10,256 bases of DNA from Lachnoclostridium sp. UBA7215. Its GTDB lineage: Bacteria; Bacillota; Clostridia; Lachnospirales; Lachnospiraceae. Under the pieces are notes generated by a model, which searched no databases, was not told the origin of the DNA, and worked only from the letters and a program-made list of their open reading frames with translations. The stretch's first letter is position 1. Each line of letters starts with the position of its first letter. The position numbers and the translations under genes are program-made. The stretch is from positions 1 through 10,256 of the forward strand of contig DKUB01000065.1 of the NCBI GenBank assembly GCA_002490465.1, in the 5' to 3' direction. This document shows, piece by piece, positions 1-5,360 of the stretch.

Positions 1-220
1 AAAAATTTGGAAATGTCCGAGCTTTGTAACAATTCAGGCCTTTTTTAAGCTGATAGGATGAAAGGCTCGGACATTTCTGTGACATTTGCGTTTTACAATG
101 TCCTTACCATAAAGAATGGCATGGGGATTTGAGGGATAACCACCTGGCAATAGAGTGCTAAGAAAAGCCCTCATGTATAAGATGGAGGGATGCGTATAGA
201 GGGAAATTAGAAATCTTCTT
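1..220. other. Gene-free left edge with AATGTCC repeat cluster
   Basis: No convincing gene lies here. The stretch carries several copies of the word AATGTCC or its complement GGACATT: 11-18 on plus, 69-76 on minus, 81-87 on minus with one change (AAATGTCA), and 97-103 on plus. Another complement lies just outside at 238-244. Such short terminal repeats are known at the ends of some insertion sequences (IS21 family, for example), but no transposase is visible, so an IS remnant is only a guess. A 69-codon minus-strand frame (34-243) spans part of the region. It has no ribosome binding site and no recognisable domain, and I do not call it a gene. Confidence 0.5.
11..76. repeat. 12-bp perfect inverted repeat, extendable to 15 bp
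   Basis: AAATGTCCGAGC at 11-22 is the exact reverse complement of 65-76. With one G-T wobble the pairing extends inward to 25/62. The arms are separated by about 40 bases. No T-run follows either side, so it does not look like a terminator. It could be a protein-binding site or part of a mobile-element end. Confidence 0.75.
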
Positions 221-352
221 CTCCTTATTGCATATCTGGACATTCACCAATATGCAGTTCCCTACAACTGAATAATTGGCAGCCTGTTCAGAAAACATGA
301 ATAATCAACAACTCCGGCGCCCGGTATCATACTGAGCGTCGGAGTTGTTTTT
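221..352 (+). ncRNA. Candidate structured RNA element, copy A (with terminator)
   Basis: This stretch is homologous to the minus strand of 4809-4917. The core at 266-305 matches 4853-4891 in 36 of 40 aligned columns, and weaker similarity continues upstream (221-244 against 4894-4917, 19 of 24). The core folds into a hairpin. Stem CTGAATA (268-274) pairs with TGTTCAG (285-291), and the loop contains TGGCAGCC. The stem differs between copies by a pairing-preserving change: a G-U pair here, an A-U pair in copy B. A linker of about 15 bases leads straight into a terminator hairpin (307-349). Copy A has about 20 extra bases between the upstream block and the hairpin. I do not recognise a named RNA family. 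A dispersed DNA repeat is the alternative reading. Confidence 0.45.
307..352. terminator. Hairpin terminator, probably bidirectional
   Basis: AACAACTCCG (307-316) pairs perfectly with CGGAGTTGTT (340-349). The stem extends to 320/336 with one wobble. A run of five T (348-352) follows on the plus strand, so it works best for plus-strand transcripts such as the element at 221-306. It also abuts the stop codon of the minus-strand XRE gene (351-353). On that strand the tail is poorer in T (GTTGTTGATTATT), so minus-strand termination is probable but weaker. Confidence 0.8.
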
Positions 353-959
353 ATGATTCGGTTACAGAAAGGAATGCCAGCCACTTGGAACCATAAGTAT
401 CCATATAAAACCGGTTGCCATACTCATTTTCAACAAAGCGGTCTTTTACCTGGTACCATCCCTGCAATTCCTTTCTTAGAACTGAGTCTGGAGAGATTGG
501 CTCCACCCAGATTTCTTTTTGCCTGTGAACTTCAGAGTGAGAGAGTGGTGGCTCTTTTGGCAGGTCAGATTCAGAAAACGGAGGGGAGGAGATGTATAAC
601 TCCCCGATAATATCTGAAAATGGCAGACTGTGGCCATCCGGGAAAGTCAGCAGCCGGTCTGCAGCATTTACCAGCAGCCATCCGTATGCAGCGGACCATA
701 CCGGCCTGCCATGAAAAGCCGGCAAGGCCTTTGGTGAAATTGGCTGTTTGGGATCCTGGTTGTGGGTTTCGGAGCGTCCCAACAGGAAATCGGTTGTGAC
801 ACCGTAAAGGTCAGCCATATTTTCAAGCTTATCTATGGAGGGAGATTTCCGTTCGCCTTCCCAGGCACTAAGGGTCGGCTGGGAAATATTAAGCTTTTCA
901 GCGGCCTCTGTGATTTTTAATTTGTTAATTTGTCTTGCTGTTTTAAATTGCTTTGGCAT
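351..959 (-). CDS. XRE-family helix-turn-helix transcriptional regulator
   Basis: This 202-residue protein has an N-terminal Cro/C1-type helix-turn-helix at about residues 6-60. The core reads ITEAAEKLNISQPTLSAWE, followed by the typical second half KLENMADLYGVTTDFLLG. The remaining 140 residues are a separate domain rich in Trp, Tyr and Pro (GRPVWSAAYGW at 85-95, KELQGWYQVKDRF at 163-175) that I do not recognise. It might be an effector or protein-interaction domain. There is no protease or phosphatase motif. AGGAGA at 967-972 lies 7 bases from the ATG and supports this start. The gene follows the toxin-antitoxin-like pair on the same strand after a 137-base gap without an obvious terminator or strong promoter, so it may be the distal gene of that operon. 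It ends against the hairpin at 307-352. The DNA-binding role is clear, but its targets are unknown. Confidence 0.88.
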   Translation of the reverse strand: MPKQFKTARQINKLKITEAAEKLNISQPTLSAWEGERKSPSIDKLENMADLYGVTTDFLLGRSETHNQDPKQPISPKALPAFHGRPVWSAAYGWLLVNAADRLLTFPDGHSLPFSDIIGELYISSPPFSESDLPKEPPLSHSEVHRQKEIWVEPISPDSVLRKELQGWYQVKDRFVENEYGNRFYMDTYGSKWLAFLSVTES

Positions 960-1096
960 TCGTTTGTCTCCTATTCAGAAATATGCAAATTGAGACAGCA
1001 GTTTTTGTTGATTGAGGACATTAGAAATGGCATGAGAAATTGCGGTTCGGTTCTCAGTTACTCTATCAATCACCTTCTCAGCCACCCTGTCATGGT

Positions 1097-1858
1097 TTAA
1101 ACATTCTCTGCTGTATACATATTTCTATAAATATCAAGGATTGAATCTTTGCTGCGGGAAATGCCGATGTCTTCCAAACGCATTTCCGTTTCACTCATTT
1201 GCTCAATAAATGATTGTATATCTTTGCCAACGGCAGCAGGAACAGTGATTTTAATATCTTCTCTCACAAGCGGGAATAACCGGAAGACATCCAGGCGATG
1301 CTTTCTGATGTCACGGGAATTGACATGCATTCCCTGCGCTTTTTTATCCTTGAGATCCAGCCAGGCTTTCATTTTCAGAGGAATGATATGCTCGGCATCC
1401 AGGATAGAAACGCCATTTGCCTCGGCCCTGCCGGCCAGCAGGAAATTATAATAATCATCATTAAGCAGGATAGCCGACAGGCTGGATACTTCATCATCTA
1501 TATGTAACGGCATAAGATGGGTATCAGCATGCAGCTTCACATTGTTTTGCGGCCTGGAGAATAATTCGATCATCTTAGGATAAGATGGGTTGGCAGGCTC
1601 TACAAAGCGATAAAACTCAGGTATGCCGTTGCTGCGCTGTCTTGCCTGATATCCGCCGGCATCAATGAATTCCCAGAATGCTTTTGCAAAATCGGTTGTA
1701 AGAGCCTCAACAATCAGTACCATATCAATATCTACGGTCTGTCTGAAGTCAAGACCTGCATCAGACATAAGCAGGTCGCAGGCAAAACCGCCGATTACTG
1801 TATACTGCTCTTTGTATTCGCTGAAATGATTTTTGAAAATGTCGATACCGTTTACCAT
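1097..1858 (-). CDS. Nucleotidyltransferase, AbiEii-like toxin candidate
   Basis: This 253-residue protein carries the nucleotidyltransferase superfamily signature. GG at 23-24 (VIGGFACDLL) is followed by the metal-binding pair Asp43/Asp45 in TVDIDMVLIVE. A possible third acidic residue is Glu98 (KMIELFSR). A Lys/Arg-rich segment (HIIPLKMKAWLDLK at 157-170, then SRDIRKHRLDVFRL at 181-194) resembles the conserved region of AbiEii/AbiGii toxins, where KLxAL and RDxxD motifs occur. By analogy it would transfer nucleotides to a cellular target such as tRNA. The acceptor here is unknown. The start follows the upstream regulator's stop by 14 bases, and GGGAG (1869-1873) overlaps that stop codon, suggesting translational coupling. 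Pairing with a winged-helix partner supports a type IV toxin-antitoxin reading. A housekeeping or substrate-modifying nucleotidyltransferase is the alternative. Confidence 0.72.
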   Translation of the reverse strand: MVNGIDIFKNHFSEYKEQYTVIGGFACDLLMSDAGLDFRQTVDIDMVLIVEALTTDFAKAFWEFIDAGGYQARQRSNGIPEFYRFVEPANPSYPKMIELFSRPQNNVKLHADTHLMPLHIDDEVSSLSAILLNDDYYNFLLAGRAEANGVSILDAEHIIPLKMKAWLDLKDKKAQGMHVNSRDIRKHRLDVFRLFPLVREDIKITVPAAVGKDIQSFIEQMSETEMRLEDIGISRSKDSILDIYRNMYTAENV

Positions 1859-1872
1859 ATATCCCTTACTCC

Positions 1873-2850
1873 CTATTCTTCGTCCTTGATGGGTAACTGA
1901 TGTCTTTCCCTTATTTCGTCAAGCCCCATCTGAATGCGCTCATTACTGCTGTTATTGAGACTCAGCAGTAGTGAAATATCATCTACACGGCCGCCATCGG
2001 CGAACAGTGTCGGATCATAGCTCCATACTTCGGTTACATATCCGCCAAAATCCTCAAACTCACGCTTGGAGATAATGGCATCGGTCGGAATGCCTGCGCT
2101 GTCCTTTTTGCATATTGCTGCCGCACCGTCATGTTCGTCGGCGCCAACCATTGATATATCGGCCAGGGCCAACAAGCCGCTTTTGGGCCAGCCGGGTTCT
2201 GCAGGGGTTTTTAAATAAATGTTCCTCTCCACCGGAGATTTCAGGCGTGCAAATCCCTTTTTGAGATATTCGGGTTTTTCATAGGCGGGGGTAATCCATT
2301 TAATCCTGCCTTCCGCGTGCTGTTCTATCAGCCCACACGCTGTCAGATCATTGATGGCTCGGTTACAGGTTGCTTTGGAAAGCTGAAGGTCATTTGCAAT
2401 TTGCGTAAGGTTGACCTTCCCGGTGTTTTCCAGGTAATAAAGATATAGGAAAACCAGCTGGGTTCCCGGCGCCATTTTATCCGCAACGGGAGCATCTACT
2501 TTAAATTTTTCAAAGAAAGAGCATCCCCAAAACGGGAGATATACCTGCTGGGAGGAAGAAACAAAGGGTATGTTGTTTTCTATGAGGTTGCGGCGCTGCA
2601 GTGCGGTCATTCCCTCAAGATAAAGGGCGCATGGAAACTCGCAGATCTCCTGAAAGTTCTTTAATTGTTTTTTTAAAGTCGGGAGACGCCAGGATGCAGT
2701 TCTGGGAGATAACAGGACGCATGGATTGTTGTTCCATGTCAGCTGCTGCAGTTTGTACCCGTCCCTGATATATACCGGGGTTTTATCCGGGAAGGAATAT
2801 TCGGAAACGCCAATGCAGTCTCCAAATACTGTTTTCAAAAAATCCAGCAT
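1873..2850 (-). CDS. Winged-helix regulator, AbiEi-like antitoxin candidate
   Basis: This is a 325-residue protein with the start placed at the ATG ending at 2850. AGGAG (2858-2862) lies 7 bases before it, whereas the upstream ATG at 2892 sits almost on the predicted transcription start and lacks a ribosome site. A winged-helix domain is centred at about residues 128-188. TGKVNLTQIANDLQLSKATC and NRAINDLTACGLI read as the recognition-helix region of MarR/ArsR-like folds. The N-terminal 120 residues form another domain (EFPCALYLEGMTALQRRNLI, then IPFVSSSQQVYLPFWG at 94-109). The C-terminal 130 residues are acidic and unassigned. AbiEi antitoxins typically have an N-terminal wHTH, so the central position here is atypical. 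Gene order (regulator, then nucleotidyltransferase), tight spacing, and an inverted repeat around its own promoter fit an autorepressing antitoxin. The identity as AbiEi is inferred from context. Confidence 0.68.
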   Translation of the reverse strand: MLDFLKTVFGDCIGVSEYSFPDKTPVYIRDGYKLQQLTWNNNPCVLLSPRTASWRLPTLKKQLKNFQEICEFPCALYLEGMTALQRRNLIENNIPFVSSSQQVYLPFWGCSFFEKFKVDAPVADKMAPGTQLVFLYLYYLENTGKVNLTQIANDLQLSKATCNRAINDLTACGLIEQHAEGRIKWITPAYEKPEYLKKGFARLKSPVERNIYLKTPAEPGWPKSGLLALADISMVGADEHDGAAAICKKDSAGIPTDAIISKREFEDFGGYVTEVWSYDPTLFADGGRVDDISLLLSLNNSSNERIQMGLDEIRERHQLPIKDEE

Positions 2851-2881
2851 ATTTGTTCTCCTCTCTGAAGCGTTGGTCACG

Positions 2882-2947
2882 GATTGTTTCATTCGATTTT
2901 AAGTATATCACCATATATGAAACTTGTCAAGTATTGATGAAACAATC
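2882..2947. promoter_or_regulatory. Operator candidate: inverted repeat bracketing the promoter
   Basis: GATTGTTTCAT (2882-2892) is the exact reverse complement of ATGAAACAATC (2937-2947). The 11-bp arms lie on both sides of the -35/-10 pair. A third half-site, ATGAAAC, occurs at 2917-2923 inside the promoter spacer. AbiEi proteins are known to repress their own operon by cooperative binding to inverted repeats in the promoter, and this layout matches that mode. Confidence 0.65.
2902..2930 (-). promoter_or_regulatory. Strong sigma-A-type promoter of the AbiE-like operon
   Basis: On the minus strand, TTGACA (2925-2930) is a perfect -35. It is followed after exactly 17 bases by TATACT (2902-2907) as -10. 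The predicted transcript starts near 2895 and leaves a leader of about 45 bases before the ATG at 2850. Confidence 0.85.
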
Positions 2948-3015
2948 AGGACAGACTTTATCAGTATTTTTTCAAAGGCATCCTACATAGTATGCACGGA
3001 AATGAGTAAAATTAT

Positions 3016-3047
3016 CAGTTCAACATAAGAGCAATTATGTTTAACTG
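3016..3047. repeat. Imperfect 13-bp inverted repeat upstream of the recombinase
   Basis: CAGTTCAACATAA (3016-3028) and TTATGTTTAACTG (3035-3047) are reverse complements with one mismatch, around a 6-base centre. No T-run follows, so a terminator is unlikely. A dimeric-protein or recombinase binding site is plausible. Confidence 0.6.
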
Positions 3048-3079
3048 AGCGTGTGTAGCTGACTAAAAATCAGCTCTGA

Positions 3080-3128
3080 GTTAAACGCAATCGACACCAT
3101 TTTTATGAAAATCAAGTTAAACACAATC
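3080..3128 (+). repeat. Direct repeat GTTAAACRCAATC upstream of the recombinase
   Basis: GTTAAACGCAATC at 3080-3092 recurs as GTTAAACACAATC at 3116-3128, a 36-base period with one change. An inverted relative, GTTTAACTGAGC, lies at 3039-3050, facing the first copy. A smaller hairpin (AGCTGA 3057-3062 with TCAGCT 3070-3075) sits between them. The arrangement resembles recombinase or accessory-factor binding arrays next to integrase genes, but no crossover site can be assigned. Confidence 0.55.
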
Positions 3129-3185
3129 AAATCCGGTTGTAATACCGGTTCCCCACCCGTGTAATGTAAGTAGGAGGCGATGCTT

Positions 3186-4016
3186 ATGTTACATGGATTC
3201 AAAGAATATTTATTGGATCTGGGAAAATCAGAGAATACAGCGGCGGCATATTTGCGGGATGCAAAGCTGTTTATGGTCTGGTGCAGGGACAGCTTTGGGG
3301 ATGAACCGAAGCTATTGCACAGAGCTAATATTTTGGATTACATTTCTTATATGCGCAATGTGAAGGGATATCATCCGAAGACCGTAAACCACCATTTGTC
3401 TTCCCTGCGGAGTCTGAATGAGTATTTGATTACGAACGGCAGGCAGACGGAAGCTGCGGTACTGGACAGTGATTTTATGAAAATCCAGATTCAGTATGCC
3501 AGCCCTTGTACGGTGGAGAAAAAGGACGTGGAGGCATTTCGCCAGCGTCTTCTGGAGAGCGGCAGCAAACGGGATTTTTGCATAGTTACACTCTATGCCT
3601 ACTCTGGGATTCGTCGCAGTGAATGTGTGAATCTGAAATTAAGCCAGATTGATCTGACGGCAAAGGAGATTCGTATCGTCGGCAAGGGCGATAAACACCG
3701 GTTAGTCTATCTCAATGATAAAACTGTTCACGCTATCCGGGAATACCTGAAGGTGCGGGACTCAGACAGTCCCTATCTGTTTGTCAGCCGCCAGAGCGGG
3801 AAACTGAATCCCTCACGGATCAATCAGATATTTAACCAATATTCGGATGTGATTACGCCAAAGACGCTGCGGCATTATTTTTGTTCTAACGCGCTGGAGA
3901 GCGGTTACTCCATCCATGAGGTTGCCAACGAGGCAGGACATAGTAATATCCAGACAACTTTAATTTACAGTAATCCTACCGCAAAGGAGATGAAAGATAA
4001 AGCCAACCGGCTGTGA
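3186..4016 (+). CDS. Tyrosine recombinase (XerC/D-like integrase)
   Basis: This protein has 276 residues. The ATG at 3186 is preferred over 3180 because AGGAGG (3172-3177) is 8 bases from it and only 2 from the earlier ATG. Residues 1-90 form a SAM-like N-terminal core-binding domain (KSENTAAAYLRDAKLFMVWC). The catalytic domain shows SGIRRSE with the first active-site Arg at 143, the beta-hairpin Lys in GKGDKHRL (167-172), TLRHYF with Arg229 and His230, AGHSN with His252, and the nucleophile Tyr261 in LIYSNP. The His of the usual HxLRH motif is replaced by Lys226 (PKTLRH). The protein would cut and rejoin DNA at specific sites. It has the length of an Xer or invertase rather than a large ICE integrase. 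It is followed 6 bases later by a sortase, which hints at phase variation of surface genes, but no target site is proven. Confidence 0.9.
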   Translation: MLHGFKEYLLDLGKSENTAAAYLRDAKLFMVWCRDSFGDEPKLLHRANILDYISYMRNVKGYHPKTVNHHLSSLRSLNEYLITNGRQTEAAVLDSDFMKIQIQYASPCTVEKKDVEAFRQRLLESGSKRDFCIVTLYAYSGIRRSECVNLKLSQIDLTAKEIRIVGKGDKHRLVYLNDKTVHAIREYLKVRDSDSPYLFVSRQSGKLNPSRINQIFNQYSDVITPKTLRHYFCSNALESGYSIHEVANEAGHSNIQTTLIYSNPTAKEMKDKANRL

Positions 4017-4022
4017 AGGACT

Positions 4023-4799
4023 ATGAAAAAGAAAAGATTATATGCCATACTCATTTTATTTTTTACAGGAATTTTTGCTTTAGGCGCCTTCCAGGTTTAT
4101 CGGCAGCTCAGAGAGTATGAAGAGGGCGACTCTTCCTATACTGATATAGAGCAGTATGTTTCGATAGAGGAGGAACCTGAAGACAATAGCGATGGACAGG
4201 AAAATGAAAATCAGTCTGGAGAAAGTGAGTCTGATGTCAGCTGGCCGGCCGTAGATTTTGCTGCTCTATCCGAAATCAATCCGGATATCGTAGCGTGGAT
4301 TTATATTGAGGGCACAGAAATCAATTATCCGGTTGTGCAGGGATCGGATAACCAGTATTACTTGAAGCATTTATTCAACGGGAAATGGAATAGCTCCGGA
4401 TGCATCTTCTTGGACAGCCGGAACACACCGGACTTCTCAGACCGACACAGCATTATCTATGGGCATCATATGAAAAATGGTACCATGTTTTCGGGATTGA
4501 CGGAATATAAGAAGCAGGAGTTTTATGATGCACACCCGACCGTATTGCTCCTGACGCCGGAAAAGAACATCCGGATTGAAATCTTTGCCGGTTATGTGGC
4601 GGGTGTCAGTGACAAAGCGTGGGAAATTGCTCTCGGCTCGGATAAAGAATTTGGAGACTGGCTGGAGGCAGCAGAAGAACGCTCGTGTTTTGAAAGCGAA
4701 GTTCCTTTCGCAGTCACAGACCGCATTGTGACGCTGTCCACCTGCAGCTATGAGTTTGATAACGCAAGGTTTGTATTGGTTGGAAGAATTACGGAATAG
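4023..4799 (+). CDS. srtB: Class B sortase
   Basis: This 258-residue membrane-anchored transpeptidase has an N-terminal membrane segment at about 7-25 (LYAILILFFTGIFALGAF). A strongly acidic linker (31-72) follows, and the sortase domain starts at about 75. The catalytic triad is visible: His148 in IIYGHHMKNGTMFSGL, Cys241 in TLSTC, and Arg249 in DNARFVLVGR. The GHxMxxGTMF surrounding is characteristic of class B. It would cleave a C-terminal sorting motif and attach the protein to the cell wall or polymerise pili outside the membrane. No LPXTG- or NPXTG-type substrate is encoded in the window. The gene starts 6 bases after the recombinase stop. AAGGA (4016-4020) is only 2 bases from the ATG, an unusually short spacing that suggests reliance on coupling. 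It ends at the hairpin at 4809-4851. Confidence 0.93.
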   Translation: MKKKRLYAILILFFTGIFALGAFQVYRQLREYEEGDSSYTDIEQYVSIEEEPEDNSDGQENENQSGESESDVSWPAVDFAALSEINPDIVAWIYIEGTEINYPVVQGSDNQYYLKHLFNGKWNSSGCIFLDSRNTPDFSDRHSIIYGHHMKNGTMFSGLTEYKKQEFYDAHPTVLLLTPEKNIRIEIFAGYVAGVSDKAWEIALGSDKEFGDWLEAAEERSCFESEVPFAVTDRIVTLSTCSYEFDNARFVLVGRITE

Positions 4800-4808
4800 G
4801 AAATAGAT

Positions 4809-4851
4809 AAAGCCCTGATATCCGCATTCAATCGTGGAGTATCAGGGCTTT
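4809..4851. terminator. Bidirectional terminator, copy 1 of a repeated hairpin
   Basis: AAAGCCCTGATA (4809-4820) pairs perfectly with TATCAGGGCTTT (4840-4851), giving a 12-bp stem whose arms begin in A-runs and end in T-runs. It sits between the convergent sortase and secreted-protein genes and serves both strands. Its sequence, loop included, recurs at 9982-10023 in the same orientation with 3 differences in 42 bases. Confidence 0.88.
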
Positions 4852-4917
4852 CATTATTCATGCTTTCTGAATAGGCTGCCAGTATTCAGTTTTAATGTTC
4901 AGATATGTTGTAAGGGG
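4809..4917 (-). ncRNA. Candidate structured RNA element, copy B (with terminator)
   Basis: On the minus strand this is the second copy of the element at 221-352. The hairpin here is CTGAATA (4883-4889 read on minus) with TATTCAG (4867-4873), a perfect 7-bp stem around a loop CTGGCAGCC. Downstream lies the conserved AGAAAGCATGAATAAT linker and then a terminator hairpin. That terminator is unrelated in sequence to the one in copy A, while the element itself is conserved, so selection appears to act on the element plus any terminator. A possible own promoter lies at 4966-4993. A 3'-UTR element of the upstream operon or a dispersed repeat are alternatives. Confidence 0.45.
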
Positions 4918-4965
4918 AAAATGTGTTTTCCTGCTATCGCCTCTTTCCATTTAAAATCGTTTATT

Positions 4966-4993
4966 ACTATAAATGCCTACTTGCCTGAATCAA
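4966..4993 (-). promoter_or_regulatory. Possible promoter for the copy-B RNA element
   Basis: On the minus strand, TTGATT (4988-4993) and TATAGT (4966-4971) are separated by 16 bases. The boxes overlap the last codons and stop of the secreted-protein gene. A transcript from about 4959 to the terminator would be about 150 nt. The match is moderate and could be chance. Confidence 0.3.
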
Positions 4994-5351
4994 TCAGTCT
5001 GATTTCATATACAACAGGATAGTAAAACGGGGTTTCTTCATTAAAGGCATCTTTCACTGTGACCTTGACAGAGCTGCCGGAAGGAATATCTTTTGCGGAA
5101 ATGTTCTTTCCGTCTGCATCAAGTAACTTTGTATCCTTGCTGATGCCAAGTGAATTAGCTGGGTTTCCATAGATCTCCGTGGTACGCTCCACAATGATGC
5201 GGGTTTCACCGTCAGGTTGTGTGACCGTTTCTTTTACAACAGCTTCAAAGGATCTTTGCGACCATTTTGGCGACTGTGTAAACAAACCAATTGCACAGAC
5301 GGCGACGATAAGGATGATACCGCTGAAAATGACAGTCTTTTTTCTCTTCAT
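4977..5351 (-). CDS. Small secreted or membrane-anchored protein next to ABC exporter
   Basis: This 124-residue protein begins with a basic N-terminus (MKRKK) and a hydrophobic segment at about 7-26, which acts as a signal peptide or membrane anchor. Cys19 lies in VAVC, which is not a good lipobox, so a lipoprotein is unlikely. The exported part (about 28-124) alternates predicted beta strands: FEAVVKETVTQ, TRIIVERTTEIYG, SGSSVKVTVKDAF, YYPVVYEIRLID. This suggests a small beta-barrel of OB-fold type, though I do not recognise a named family. GAGG (5359-5362) lies 7 bases from the ATG. The gene starts 9 bases after the permease stop and is the last of the ABC operon. Proteins in this position often help the exporter or bind its substrate outside the membrane. 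That role is inferred from neighbourhood only. Confidence 0.78.
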   Translation of the reverse strand: MKRKKTVIFSGIILIVAVCAIGLFTQSPKWSQRSFEAVVKETVTQPDGETRIIVERTTEIYGNPANSLGISKDTKLLDADGKNISAKDIPSGSSVKVTVKDAFNEETPFYYPVVYEIRLIDSGK

Positions 5352-5360
5352 ATCTGCGCC

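Noticed and set aside
34..243. Minus-strand frame of 69 codons at the left edge
   Set aside because: No Shine-Dalgarno at the first or internal ATG, no recognisable domain, and it runs through the inverted-repeat cluster; more likely a chance frame.
2851..2892. Longer start for the winged-helix regulator at 2892
   Set aside because: The predicted transcription start is about 2895, leaving no leader, and the good ribosome site belongs to the ATG at 2850.
3117..3145. Promoter TTAAAC-N17-TAATAC for the recombinase-sortase operon
   Set aside because: Both boxes match the consensus poorly and the -35 coincides with a repeat motif, so I could not support it as a promoter.
4834..5022. Plus-strand frame of 62 codons between the convergent operons
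   Set aside because: It starts inside the terminator hairpin, covers the copy-B RNA element and the end of the secreted-protein gene, and has no ribosome site.
4977..5351. Lipoprotein call for the small exported protein
   Set aside because: The Cys19 context VAVC lacks the small residue expected just before the lipobox cysteine.
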